Assembly: GCF_035046485.1 (NCBI RefSeq) | Contig: NC_085136.1 | Coordinates: 297,887,080-297,951,079 of the forward strand | Direction of reading: 5' to 3' | DNA: 64,000 bases | Source of the DNA: Aedes albopictus | Lineage: Eukaryota; Arthropoda; Insecta; Diptera; Culicidae | In this document: piece by piece, positions 10,832 through 22,029 of the stretch | Layout of the letters: every line of letters begins with the position of its first letter | Numbering within the stretch: the first letter of the stretch is position 1 | Notes under the pieces: model-generated | Seen by the model: the letters and a program-made list of their open reading frames with translations, nothing else | Database searches by the model: none | What the model was told of the DNA's origin: nothing | Translations under genes and position numbers: made by a program

Positions 10832-11248
10832 TGTCACCTGCAAGGATGTTTTCGATCACTTGGCAAACGTTTGACTCATTTATTCACAACTCAGCTCAGA
10901 AGCCCTATGTTGGAATGTTGTGTTCGGCAAAGTTGTAGATTAGTGTTTTTCCTACAATTATCACTAAGGACGCCATATTCAAACTCTAATATTTACGTCG
11001 AAAAGTGTTAGTACCAGCTACTCATACTAAACGATCGGATTTTTCGATCGTTTAGTATGAGTAGGTGGTACTAGCGCTCTAGTGCCTTATATATAAAAGT
11101 AAGAATATGGCGTCCTTGGTGATAATTGTAGGAAAAACACTAATTCTTAACTTTGCCGAACATCACAATTCAATATTAGGTTTCTGAACTGAGTTATGGA
11201 CAAATGAGTCAAACGATTGCCAGATGGTCGAAAACATCCCTGGACACC
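10832..11248. mobile_element. About 415-bp foldback element
   Basis: The arms match from AGGATGTTTTCGATCACTTG (10843) and its mirror near 11225-11240, through ACTAATTCTTAACTTTGCCG against CGGCAAAGTTGTAGATTAGT, to a central perfect hairpin around 11017-11067 (CTCATACTAAACGATCG and its inverse). It starts about 90 bp after the previous foldback. No coding capacity. Confidence 0.7.
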
Positions 11249-11249
11249 T

Positions 11250-11417
11250 GAAATGATTGTTTTCGTGGGAAATCATCAAGCTGGATTCATTGACGGCCAG
11301 TCGACAACGGATCAGATCTTCACCTACACCAAATCCTCCAGAAATGCCGTGAATACCAGATCCCAACACACCAACTATTCATCGACTTCGAAGCTGCTTA
11401 AGACTGTGTTATGAAAA
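11250..11417 (+). pseudogene. RTE reverse-transcriptase fragment
   Basis: Two frames together read VGNHQAGFIDGQSTTDQIFT and then QILQKCREYQIPTHQLFIDF, interrupted by a frameshift near 11328 and followed by EAA and a stop at about 11400. This equals the fingers/palm entry (QAGF...TTDQ...LFIDF) of the RTE copies at 26310 and 50462. It is a short dead fragment next to a foldback element. Confidence 0.75.
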
Positions 11418-11419
11418 AT

Positions 11420-13060
11420 CATGGTAAAAAACGACATATTTCGTCTTTTTCGGCGTGTGGAACTGTATCCTTTAATAACAATATATCGGCATGCAAAGAG
11501 AAATAAGTTCTGAGTGGTTATTCGGGTAGCTACATTTATTGACAATTGTTTGAAAACGATCGATAGAAAATTATAAAACTTCAACTAAAAATGATACTTG
11601 GCCTTACGTAAAACTCAAACTTTGTGCTATATTCAGTTAATGCCCATAACCACAATGGCAACCCTGGAAGGTCGGTCATTACGCGCCCATTATGGTGTAC
11701 TTGGCTATCGCCTTTTCAACGCAGTGCTCCGGAAAACATTACTTCCAAACGATGGCTCCAAAACTACAATCAAAACCATTTTCTGTCTTGAGCCTGTGTA
11801 CTACCAGTCATTGCACAAGTATCACCCAGAGACAAAACAACAAACAAACAACATTGAAAGAAAAATGACCCAGTGCTGTATTTTAACGAGCCTGAATCTG
11901 CTTTCATGATGAGCTAAGTGGAGGCTAATGTTGGAGGGAAACATTTTTATGAACCAAGGGGTCAATCAAACTCCAGCAACGCAACTCCATAACCACACAC
12001 CACCACCACCGCCATGGAACATAAGATTTGATTGCTGTGAGAGGGAACAGTGACCCTATGCTAGTGCCGCCAAGTTCCTTGAGCGGATGGTCTGTTGGAG
12101 AGGAAGAGTGTGTAAAATGCGATACCGCGCGATATCCATGTGCGAAGTGGTCATTGACTGAGGAAACTCTGAAGCTAACAACTGCGGAAGTGCCCATAGA
12201 TCACCATAGAACCTGCTGAGTGTCGCATTTCACCGTACTCTCCCCTCGAAAGAAAAGCGAAAGTTTAGAATCGTCTCAGCCAGCACCAGCGCAACCGTGG
12301 TGGTGGTGGTTGGTAGCAACCGCGCAGAGCAGAGGGCAATGAAATGGAAAGGGGCAATTAAAGGTGCCTCGTTTCCCAGTAGGTAGGTACTTCAGCTTCA
12401 AGCTACATAGCCTCTAGCCCCGGCCCTCCATGATATACTTGCGATTTTGTATCTAACGCACTCCTCGTTGGTAGTTGCTTTGGCTGGCACTTGGCAGAGA
12501 CAGTGAATGTGAACTTTTTGGGCACAAAACTGCACATTTGAACAATATACAGATACAGCTGCTGGCTGGCTGCTTACATATGAACACGGTAAGTACGCAC
12601 GGTTGCCCAGTTGAGGTTGCGGGAAGGTCGGAGAAAGAGCAAATGATGCATTAGCGTGAGAAACGGTTACCCAAGGCGGCTCTGCCCCCGGTATGTGAGA
12701 TTATCGACATGAATGAATTATCACTTTGGGGCTGAGCAGGTGGGTAGGGTCGGAAAAATAAAGACGCAGAATAATAGGATCACAGTCATTACGGATTGTG
12801 TGGAGTTTTCTCTTTTGTTTGATTAATACTGCATTCGCTAATAGGATTGGCTGTTGAAAATTTCAGAAATTGTATGGTAACAAATGTGGAATCTCAATTG
12901 CAATGATTGGAAGAAGTATGTTTGTTTTCGGTATGCTTTTTTGATATTAAATCGTACGATATAATTTCTTGAGATTGATATATGTATCTATTAACATTTA
13001 CCTAAATCTCTGTTTATGCAAGTTATATTTATGCACTTTCAATGCTATTCAGAATAAGTA
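11420..13060. other. No gene recognised; partly low-repeat sequence
   Basis: About 11420-11900 shows no assignable feature. From about 11910 to 12660 the base composition rises and the sequence looks single-copy: CA/CCA-rich segments, GTGGTGGTGGTTGG near 12300, and an ACACG|GTAAGTACG splice-donor-like site at about 12586. No protein frame supports an exon there. 12660-13060 is AT-rich and featureless. Confidence 0.3.
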
Positions 13061-13068
13061 TTATGCAT

Positions 13069-13556
13069 AACTTGCTTACTTACCTTACCTTACCGATGAG
13101 GCTAAGGCCGGGGTGGCCTCTCCTGTACATAGTAGCCGCCTCCATTCCACTCGGTCTATGGCTGTTTGTCTCCAGCTCCGCACTCTGCGTAGGGTCCGCA
13201 GATTGTCCTTTACTTGGTCGACTCACCTAGCTCGCTGCGCTCCACGTCTTCTTGTACCGGTCGGATGACTCTCGAGAACCATTTTAGTCGGGTTGCTATC
13301 CGACATCCTGATGACGTGACCCGCCCACCGTAGCCTCCCGATTTTCGCGGTATGGACGATGGTTGGTTCTCTCAGCAGCTGATGCAGCTCGTGGTGCATT
13401 CGCCTTCTCCAAGTCCCGTCTTCCATCTGCACTCCGCCGTAGATGGTACGCAACACCTTCCGTTCGAAAACTCCAAGGGCGCGTTGGTCCTCTGCACGTA
13501 GGGTCCATGTTTCGTGCCCATAGAGAATGACCGGTCAGCGTTTTGTAGATACAGTC
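13069..13556 (-). pseudogene. RTE retrotransposon 3' end, 5'-truncated
   Basis: The minus strand encodes the RTE C-terminus with two frameshifts: RTIYGGVQMEDGTWRRRMHH, then HTAKIGRLRWAGHVIRM, then the ATEAT-type end. The tail at 13069-13090 on this strand is GGTAAGGTAAGGTAAGTAAG, the TAAG-type 3' tail seen in the other copies. The 5' side stops at 13556, where a sequence beginning CAGTCGAGTCTCTTATTAAA after a TA dinucleotide abuts. The copy is therefore either cut by, or ends at, another element. Confidence 0.8.
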
Positions 13557-13640
13557 GAGTCTCTTATTAAACGAATTCCTATTAAACGGACTCCTATTAA
13601 ACGAACTCCTACTAGACAGGGGTGAGCGTTATAGGAGACT
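13557..13640. mobile_element. Possible end of a TA-target element with ATTAAACGA repeats
   Basis: TA followed by CAGTCGAGTCTCTTATTAAA and then three imperfect copies of TATTAAACGAACTCC (13568-13612). A CAGT terminus with a TA flank suggests a Tc1/pogo-type end. The opposite end was not found. Confidence 0.35.
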
Positions 13641-13689
13641 AAGAGCTTATGGGATTTCGGCATTTTGGGGGTGTGGCCTATTATCTCGG

Positions 13690-14150
13690 GTGTGTTAAGA
13701 GTTAACGCAAAACTTTCTTCGGCAAAGTTTTAGGGCTTGATAAGATCTACCATTTAGAACTTTGGTTCATATGATTAGTTGGCAACTTGGCCGCTAGAGG
13801 GACCATCAACAGTTTGATGCTAAATTGCACTACAGGAACCATATCAGGTTGTCAAGCAAACGTTACGATATGCGACAGCTCAAGACTCTGATAATTTGGA
13901 AGGATAGTGTCTTCAGGAAAGTTGTTGAGTACGCCAATAACTTACTGACGATGAGTTGCGAAGTTCGAAATTCCTCCACTGGGCGGCGCTAGTGAGCAAG
14001 TAAATATTTAAAACCTCATATCTCAGAATCCCGATAACTTAGGAAGTTGGTGTCTTCGGCAAAGTTGATCACTATGACATAAACTTACATGGAAATAAAC
14101 ACTTGTTTCGCAATTCTGCCACTAGGCGGCGCTAGTGAATATGCAAATTT
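13690..14150. repeat. Three diverged ~120-bp tandem units
   Basis: Three successive stretches share TTCGGCAAAGTT (13717, then as TTCAGGAAAGTTG near 13910, and 14058) followed about 60-70 bp later by a GGCGGCGCTAGTGA-type motif (13790 degenerate, 13982, 14127). The last two are clearly alike; the first is decayed. They sit between an RTE 3' fragment and an RTE 5' fragment. Confidence 0.5.
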
Positions 14151-14181
14151 TAGAAATCTCATAGCTCAGAATCCAGTAAGT

Positions 14182-14513
14182 TGTTAGCCTAAGGTCCCCT
14201 ATCCACCGTAGTGGGGCTGCTACCTTAGGTATAGCTTCCGGTGTGGAGGAGCATTTCATACTCAGCCGCTGGATGGGAGAACAGACGCCGTTTGAGCCGC
14301 ACCTCCCTGGTGAACATAAACTCGAGACGTACCTCCTCAATCTAGCTGAAGTCAGAAGGACAACAGTGCCCAGGCTGTACTACCAGCTAAGCACACAACT
14401 CTTAGCTGGCGGTCTTTGTCATCGCTTGACCCGTGGAAGCATGAGGTAGGAACTTGTGAGGACCAGAGCTATATTGGACGCTCTCCTTATCGACTCACCG
14501 TTTTGCAGCCCGT
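14182..14513 (-). mobile_element. Solo RTE 5' UTR fragment
   Basis: Read on the minus strand, this matches the 5' end of the long RTE copy at 50462. The matching words are GGGCTGCAAAACGGTGAGTC, GGACGCTCTCCTTATCGACT in inverse, GCTTCCACGGGTCAAGCGAT, GCGGCTCAAACGGCGTCTGT and CCAGCGGCTGAGTA. No coding part follows. It also shows the uninterrupted form of the site where the 50462 copy carries a 402-bp foldback. Confidence 0.75.
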
Positions 14514-14689
14514 TATGCATAAGGGAGCGTCGATGAATGGCGTAGCTTTTTAGGGGGGTGGGGTGGGGTGGCGTTTATGTGATTGTGTGTCGAGCCATGT
14601 ATCGGTCAAAAATTTCTGTCATTTAGTGACCCTCCATAAAAAAATGCAATTCTGACGGTAACTATGGTAACCGTGGTCAGGCGACACTG

Positions 14690-15250
14690 ATAAGGTCAAG
14701 GGTGGTAACAGAGGCGTTTCAGGGGGTGCTTGAAGATCTCGGGCACGTTTCAAGGAGATCTCAGGGTCGTTTTAGGGGATACCAGGGATTTACAGAAGAG
14801 ATCCAGAAGGTCTGAGGGGCTTTATAGGGGATCGTGGGCGTTTCAGGGTGTTTCAGGGGGTACCAGGAGGTCTCAGGGACATTTTAGGAGTTCTCAGAGG
14901 CGTTTCAGGGGATTCCAGGGGATTCAGGGAGGCTGGGAGTCTTACCGGTGTTTCAGGTTTTTTCAGGGGGTACCTGGACGTTTCAAAAGGTCATTTCAGG
15001 GGCTACCTAGAGGTCTTAGAGGAGTTGCAGGGGATCTCAAGACCGCTTCATGATCTCAGATGGGTTCCAACAGGCCTTAGGGGCGCTTCAAAGAGTCTCA
15101 GGGGTTCCAGGGAAGTCCCATAGGGTCTCATGGTCATTTCCGAGGGTATCAAGGGCATTTCAGCGGATTTCAGTATATCCTTGAGGTCTCAGGGACATTT
15201 TAGTGGGTCTAACGGGCGTTTCAGGGAGTCCCAGGAGGATTCATGGCGGA
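14690..15250 (+). repeat. Degenerate GTTTCAGGGG-type repeat block
   Basis: Second block of the TTTCAGGGG/GGTCTCAGG family, with words such as TTTCAGGGGATTCCAGGG and GGAGGTCTCAGGGACATTTT. No gene. Confidence 0.75.
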
Positions 15251-15255
15251 AGTTG

Positions 15256-15745
15256 TTCTTCTTCTTAGTGTAACGTCCGGACTGGGAAACCACCTGCTGT
15301 TGAGAGCATCACCTTTGCACGGACAAACACTTTTTACTAATAATAACCTAATTACAATATTTCAAACTTACATTTAAATGTATACATCCGCACTTCATAA
15401 AGGTATTCTATTTCCAACTGTTCGATAAACTGCTGGCTTCTCGACTGTCTTCATATTCATGCAGTGTAATCCAGTCAATTTTATTAGAATACCGCCCCAA
15501 CACTGGTACTCAGCTTAGTGTTCTATGGGCACTTACACAGCTATTAACTAAGAGCTACCTCTGCCAATGACCATTTTGCATGTGTATATCATATGGCAAG
15601 CACGAACACTTTCTCTATGCCGAAGGAAGTCAAGGGAATTTTCCTTGCGAAATGCTCCTTGACCGACCGGGAATCGGGCTCGTCATCCTCAGCATGGTCA
15701 TGCTGAATACCCACGCCTTGACAGCTGTGGCTATTTATAGAGGCT
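15256..15745 (-). mobile_element. tRNA-derived SINE, antisense, interrupted
   Basis: From the left it reads CTTCTTCTTAGTGTAACGTC, then CGGACTGGGAAACC. After about 220 bp of foreign sequence (15290-15508) the SINE resumes with CTCAGCTTAGTGTTCTATGG, CACTTACACAGCTATTAACT, TTTGCATGTGTATATCATAT, CTCTATGCCGAAGGAAGTCA, ACCGACCGGGAATCGGGC and CCTCAGCATGGTCATGCTGA. The last words form an antisense tRNA-like head with a B box near CGGGAATCG. This is the best preserved copy of this SINE in the window. Confidence 0.7.
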
Positions 15746-15870
15746 CTCTGGGGTGTCTGGAAGTCTTAGAGGCGTTTCAAGGGTCTCAAGGGGCATCAGG
15801 AGCTCTCAGAGGCATTTCACGGGATCTCAGGAGATTTCAAGGTATCTTAAGGGGTAAATTCTATCGAGGT
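15746..15870 (+). repeat. GTTTCAGGGG-type repeat, short block
   Basis: Units such as TTAGAGGCGTTTCAAGGGTC and GGCATTTCACGGGATCTCAG. It abuts the tRNA head of the preceding SINE. Confidence 0.65.
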
Positions 15871-16440
15871 TCCTTAGGTATTCCAGCAACAATAAATGTA
15901 TAGTGTACTTGTTGGACTAAGCTAATATTTAAACAGTAGTCATGATTGAGCAAGGAATTGAAGGGTGTTTAGGGCAATTGTTGAGGAGTGAGAAAGGCTT
16001 GATGGATTGATTGATTTGTCTTTATTAAAGAGACTTTCAGCCCTTGGCTGGTTCGTCTCTCCAGAAAGGCTTGGGTATATTACACCCATTCCTCCATTTA
16101 GATAAAATTCATTTAGGTAAAATCTATATAAGTCCCTCCATTTAAGAAACGTTATCATAATGGAATCTGATTGCACTCTGGGCAGTTGGAGTGTTTTAGG
16201 TTAGGGATAAGGTTGGTTTACCGGAAATATATAGCAAATGGCAAGTGGCTCTGGTGGGGATGGGTTTAAGAACCTCTAAGAGCACTCTCGAGCATATGTC
16301 ATCGGAAGTACAATCGTAAACAGTATGGAATCTTGAATCACTTCTAAAATCGCCCGAAACGTTTATGAAACGCTTTAAAGCGCCGCTGAAATCTCCTTGA
16401 CGATCACTTAGGAGCAACGATCAAAAATGTATTTTCAGTA
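15871..16440. other. No gene recognised; possible retroposon tail
   Basis: TTGATTTGTCTTTATTAAAG followed by AGACTTTCAGCCCTTGGCTG (16011-16050) looks like the end of an antisense retroposon. The rest shows no assignable structure. Confidence 0.3.
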
Positions 16441-16789
16441 ATTGTAGGCTCCCTTAACCCCTCTCAAAACCCCCTGAGACCCTCGGGGGTTTCGAAAATG
16501 CCTGCGTAACACCTCTAAAACTCACCAAAAATCTTCTGAAGCTGATTCTGAACCTGAAATGCCCTCTTAACCCCCATAAAATCCCATCGGACATCATGTA
16601 AGGCAACTGAGACCCTCTGAAACCTCCGAAAACGCCTGCGTAACGCCTTTGAAACGCACCTTAAATCCACAGAAGCTTTTGGACATGCCTCCGAAGTCCC
16701 CCTAAAACCCCATCGGATCCCATGTAACGCAACTGAGTCCCTTCGAAACCCCCCGGAAACACCTCTGAAGCCCCCATGCAACACCTCTG
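16440..16789 (-). repeat. GTTTCAGGGG-type repeat, inverted
   Basis: Same family as 8755-9345 but as the complementary strand (CCCTCTGAAACCTCCGAAAA, CGCCTGCGTAACGCCTTTGA). It ends exactly where the 1.3-kb palindromic element begins. Confidence 0.7.
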
Positions 16790-18087
16790 TAGGCTGCGGC
16801 TTATTTTTCAAAAGTTGTTGAAACCTGGAATTCGTAAGCTCTTTTGGATGCAAATGACACAAAAAGAGAAACCTCTGAGTTTAAGCCAAAAATATTGAGT
16901 TTTAGAGGTCGCGCAATCGCTTCAAAGTCGAATTTTCGAGTAATAAAAAGGTGTTTTCATTCCAAGTGCCATAACTTTCTCAATTTTCAACCGATTTTCA
17001 ATCTTTTTTATAAATTTCTCACAAATTAAATTTCGAATAAACTCGTAGAACATCATTTTTTCCAAAGTCACGCAAAATATGAGTTTTTGAAGATTTAATC
17101 CATTTTTTTCTTCTTTTTACAAAAATTTTTAACTTTAGAGTCCTATAACTTTTTAACCGTTTGACCAATTTTGAATTTTTTAGCTTGCTTTTGTAGATAT
17201 TTTTGTTGCCTAAGAATGCTGTGAATAAACTGTACCTTAAAAAAACGTTTCAAAATAGATAAATACCAAAAACCGTTCAAAAACACGTATTTTATTGGAA
17301 AAATCAGAATTTTGGCAACATTTTAATAGTTTTCATGCTTAGTTTCGGGCTCAAAGTGAAAAAAATATTCTCGATAATCATATGGAAGCCTTAAACTTCA
17401 GTTTTTGGAGTGTTCTGAATCAAAAAAATATTTTCATGTTCGAAATACGAGAAAAAAAATTTGAGAAAATAAATCCTCCAATGTGTTCCATATCCCTAAA
17501 TTTGAGGCTAAGTATGGGGTGAGGAGTGAAAAATTGCGAATAATCGACAAAAACTCCGATTTTGCATGAAAAAATCAAGTTTTTAGGCATTTTTTGGCAG
17601 TTTTTGGTGAAAAGTATCATAAAAATGACTGCTTTGATGAAAAGTTTGTTCAGGACAAAGATAGGCAATAAAATAGCTACAAAAGCAACCTAAAAAATTT
17701 AAAATTGGTCAAACGGTTAAATAGTTATAGGACTCTAAAGTTATTTTTTTTGTAAAAAGAAGAAAAAAATGAATTAAATTTTCAAAAACTCATATTTTGC
17801 GTGGCTTTGGAAAAAAAATGATGTTCTACGAGTTTATTCAAAATTTAATTTGTGAGAAATTCATAAAAAAAAAGATTGAAAATCGGTTGAAAATTGAGAA
17901 AGTTATGGCACTTGAAATGAAAACACCTTTTTATTACTCGAAAATTCGACTTTGAAGCGATTGCGCGACCTCTAAATCTTAATATTTTTGGCTTAAACTC
18001 AGAGGTTTTTCTTTTTGTGCCATTTGAATACAAAAGAGCTTACGAATTCCAGGTTTCAACAACTTTTGAAAAATAAGCCGCAGCCTA
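16790..18087. mobile_element. 1.3-kb palindromic transposon with ~450-bp inverted arms
   Basis: It starts TAGGCTGCGGCTTATTTTTC and ends GAAAAATAAGCCGCAGCCTA. The arms remain similar for about 430-460 bp on each side. The flanks CACCTCTG (16782-16789) and CACATCTG (18088-18095) form an 8-bp duplication with one mismatch, which fits hAT-type insertion. The arms contain AAAATTGGTCAAACGGTTAA-type words and no transposase. Short open frames are mirrored between arms and are not genes. Confidence 0.8.
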
Positions 18088-18239
18088 CACATCTGCCTTT
18101 ACTAGAAACTATTACACGCCACGGTTGCTGATTTCCTCTCAGTTATTGATGTTTCGTGGCTTTCCATAGGCGGTTTGATTGCGTTCAAAATGTGGGGTTC
18201 ACATGCGTGAGAAAATATGCCGTTTTCTGTCTTGCTAAC

Positions 18240-19370
18240 CCCTCCAGGAACTGCATCTGGATTCCCAAAGAAATTCCATCCGCAACGCCTCCAGGAATTC
18301 CTTCCACGGTTCCTCCACAAACATTTTCCAAGACATCTCCAGGAGTTTCTTCTGTAATTCCCAGAGAGTTTTTAAGATATTCTTCTCGGGAGATAACTTG
18401 GCAATCCTTGGACTCACCCAATTCCTCCAGAGAATTCTCCTTAGATTTCTTTCATCTAGAAAATCCTTTAAAGATTTCCCGTACGGGTTACTGCTTTTGT
18501 TCTTCCTGGAATTCCTCTAGGATTTGCTACTAAAATTACATTAGGAGCTCATTCTGGAATTTAACCAAAGATTTCTTCCAAGATTCCTCCAGAAGTTCTT
18601 GCCTAGTCTACTTCAGGAATCCTCCAAGAATTCTATGCAAGATTCCTTCAGGAGTTTCTTTTGAGATTTCTACAGGAATTTTCTAAAAAATTCTAAGATT
18701 CTAGGAATTCCTACCGGGAACACTCCAAAAACCTCTTCCAGGATTCCTGCAAGATCTCTCTCTCTCTCTGGAATTCTTTCAGGAACTACTTCCGACTTCA
18801 AGAACTCCCTCCGGAGTTCTTTCGGGAGTTCCTTCCGGGATTTTTACGGGAACTTCTTCCGGGATTCCCCAAAGAACCTCATCCAGGATTTCTCCGGGAA
18901 CTTCTTCCATGATCCTGTCAGGATTTACTTGCTGGATTTCTTCTTATGCATGAACGCCTCCCTGGATTCCTATTGTAACTTCCGGTATGCCTTTGGGAAC
19001 TTCTTCTGGGATTCCTTTAGAAATTTATTTTGGAATTCCTCCCAGAACTCTATCCAAGATTCATCCAAGAATCCCTTCCAGGATTCCTCCGGGAACTGCC
19101 TTCGGGATTCTTTCAATAACTTCTTCCAGGTATCCTCCAGGAACTTTTGACATCATTTTTTTTTAATTTATTCTAGGATTCCTCCTAGCACTGCTTCGAT
19201 GATTCTTTTAGAAACTGTTTCTAGATTTTTTTAGTAACTTTTTCTAAAGTTCTTTGATGAAATCTTTTTTTAATCCCTTCATGAGTATCTCCTGAAGTTT
19301 GCACAGATTCTTCTGGAATTCCTCGAAAAACCATACTAAAATTCTCCCAGAAATTATTGGGGTAGAAACC
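18240..19370 (-). repeat. GAATTCCTGGAG-type repeat array, inverted
   Basis: Decayed units such as CCTCCAGGAATTCCTTCCAC and TTCTTCCGGGATTCC. This is the complementary orientation of the 1-2890 array. A short (TC)n tract lies at 18752-18766. Confidence 0.8.
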
Positions 19371-19479
19371 CTCCAGGGTTTTTTTGTGATATACTTTATT
19401 CCTAAATGCTGACGAATGTAAAATTTACAATTTTACAAAAACTTGATGGATATGACTGCAATTGCAGATCTGTTGTAGA

Positions 19480-20355
19480 ATAGAAACGCTGAATGGAAGA
19501 AGCTCATTTCCTACTATGTGACTATCGTTTTAAAAATGCTGAGCAGTTGTTCAAGCAAACATCATTCAGCACATTTCACATATGGGCTTTGAACTTTTTT
19601 TCCATCTCGAAGCTCCGCACTTCCCTAGTTCAAACTTTCTTTCGAAAGCGTGCTTTCTTCGGAAGATATTGCACGAAAAGAAAGAAACCGAGAAAAAGGA
19701 GAAAAACCGTTGGCCAACTCTGGCGCATCGGTTGTCTACCAACCAGGCGAAATATTTCGTGCGGAAGAGAGTGTATGGTGGAATCGGTGAAACTGCTTCG
19801 AAAGATGATGGGCGATGATCGTAGAAAGCACTTCTACGATCAACATGGTTATAGCATTGCTAGCCTTCCTCGCAATGCTCGTTACTGAAGCGAGCTTTTT
19901 GACATTGAATAAAGCTCCTAGATTTTGCAATAAATATTGCAATCAATTTCTACTTGCTTCCGGAGAGTAATCTGCGGCGTACAAATTATTGAAATCTAAT
20001 AAATAGAAAATCGTTGCATTATTTCGAAGATGAAAACTGGACCGATCCACTATCTGCTATGGAAAAGTATGTGATCCATTTTGAACAATTGGAAGCAAGC
20101 GATAAAAAAGAATCAATACGCCCACCTCATGGTCTACACTTCAATTACTGTCGAGAGGAGAGTTGAATTTGTTCTTTAAACTGGATCATTGCTATCATGT
20201 GTGGCGATCAGTGCATGTTCTCTTTGCTTGGTTCCAATCCAAATATATGTAAATAAGTTTCACGTCTTGTCAGTGGAAAAATCGTGTTTTTGCTATTCAG
20301 CGTATCGGCTAAATTAGAGAAACAAAAACAGAGCGAGACAATCTCTGTGATATCT
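19480..20355. other. No gene recognised; low-repeat stretch
   Basis: A mixed-composition region with a 131-codon frame at 19493-19888 (+) rich in Arg and Lys (RKKPRKRRKT) and a second overlapping frame. Neither has a recognisable domain, and both have base composition like the flanks. I cannot support a gene. Confidence 0.25.
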
Positions 20356-20360
20356 ATTGT

Positions 20361-21975
20361 GTCTGTTCTGTCTGTTCTGACTGTTCTGACTGTTCTGTCT
20401 GTTCTGTCTGTTCTGTCTGTTCTGTCTGTTCTGTCTGTTCTGTCTGTTCTGTCTGTTCTGTCTGTTCTGTCTGTTCTGTCTGTTCTGTCTGTTCTGTCTG
20501 TTCTGTCTGTTCTGTCTGTTCTGTCTGTTCTGTCTGTTCTGTCTGTTCTGTCTGTTCTGTCTGTTCTGTCTGTTCTGTCTGTTCTGTCTGTTCTGTCTGT
20601 TCTGTCTGTTCTGTCTGTTCTGTCTGTTCTGTCTGTTCTGTCTGTTCTGTCTGTTCTGTCTGTTCTGTCTGTTCTGTCTGTTCTGTCTGTTCTGTCTGTT
20701 CTGTCTGTTCTGTCTGTTCTGTCTGTTCTGTCTGTTCTGTCTGTTCTGTCTGTTCTGTCTGTTCTGTCTGTTCTGTCTGTTCTGTCTGTTCTGTCTGTTC
20801 TGTCTGTTCTGTCTGTTCTGTCTGTTCTGTCTGTTCTGTCTGTTCTGTCTGTTCTGTCTGTTCTGTCTGTTCTGTCTGTTCTGTCTGTTCTGTCTGTTCT
20901 GTCTGTTCTGTCTGTTCTGTCTGTTCTGTCTGTTCTGTCTGTTCTGTCTGTTCTGTCTGTTCTGTCTGTTCTGTCTGTTCTGTCTGTTCTGTCTGTTCTG
21001 TCTGTTCTGTCTGTTCTGTCTGTTCTGTCTGTTCTGTCTGTTCTGTCTGTTCTGTCTGTTCTGTCTGTTCTGTCTGTTCTGTCTGTTCTGTCTGTTCGGT
21101 CTGTTCGGTCTGTTCGGTCTGTTCGGTCTGTTCTGTCTGTTCTGTCTGTTCTGTCTGTTCTGTCTGTTCTGTCTGTTCTGTCTGTTCTGTCTGTTCTGTC
21201 TGTTCTGTCTGTTCTGTCTGTTCTGTCTGTTCTGTCTGTTCTGTCTGTTCTGTCTGTTCTGTCTGTTCTGTCTGTTCTGTCTGTTCTGTCTGTTCTGTCT
21301 GTTCTGTCTGTTCTGTCTGTTCTGTCTGTTCTGTCTGTTCTGTCTGTTCTGTCTGTTCTGTCTGTTCTGTCTGTTCTGTCTGTTCTGTCTGTTCTGTCTG
21401 TTCTGTCTGTTCTGTCTGTTCTGTCTGTTCTGTCTGTTCTGTCTGTTCTGTCTGTTCTGTCTGTTCTGTCTGTTCGGTCTGTTCTGTCTGTTCTGTCTGT
21501 TCTGTCTGTTCTGTCTGTTCTGTCTGTTCTGTCTGTTCTGTCTGTTCTGTCTGTTCTGTCTGTTCTGTCTGTTCTGTCTGTTCGGTCTGTTCTGTCTGTT
21601 CTGTCTGTTCTGTCTGTTCTGTCTGTTCTGTCTGTTCTGTCTGTTCTGTCTGTTCTGTCTGTTCTGTCTGTTCTGTCTGTTCTGTCTGTTCTGTCTGTTC
21701 TGTCTGTTCTGTCTGTTCTGTCTGTTCTGTCTGTTCTGTCTGTTCTGTCTGTTCTGTCTGTTCTGTCTGTTCTGTCTGTTCTGTCTGTTCTGTCTGTTCT
21801 GTCTGTTCTGTCTGTTCTGTCTGTTCTGTCTGTTCTGTCTGTTCTGTCTGTTCTGTCTGTTCTGTCTGTTCTGTCTGTTCTGTCAGTTCTGTCAGTTCTG
21901 TCTGTTCTGTCTGTTCTTTCTGTTCTGTCTGTTCTGTCAGTTCTGTCTGTTCTCTCTGATCTGTCTGTTATGTAT
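20361..21975 (+). repeat. 9-bp minisatellite (GTTCTGTCT)n, about 180 units
   Basis: About 1.6 kb of almost perfect 9-bp repeats. The edges are diverged: GTTCTGACT units at the left, GTTCTGTCA units plus other changes at the right. A GTTCGGTCT variant occurs as four adjacent units (21094-21130) and singly near 21472 and 21581. As the unit is a multiple of three and stop-free, every frame on both strands is open. The 574-codon frame (Val-Leu-Ser repeats) is thus an artefact, not evidence of a protein. Confidence 0.95.
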
Positions 21976-22029
21976 GTTTCTCATTATTTTGTCTGCATTG
22001 TCCGGTGAATTTGTAATATTTCAACTGGC

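Noticed and set aside
19493..19888. 131-codon frame as a gene
   Set aside because: No recognisable domain, no splice or promoter support, and an overlapping frame of similar length in another phase.
20284..22008. 574-codon open frame of Val-Leu-Ser repeats as a protein gene
   Set aside because: It is produced by a stop-free 9-bp minisatellite in which every frame on both strands is open; the flanks show no gene structure.
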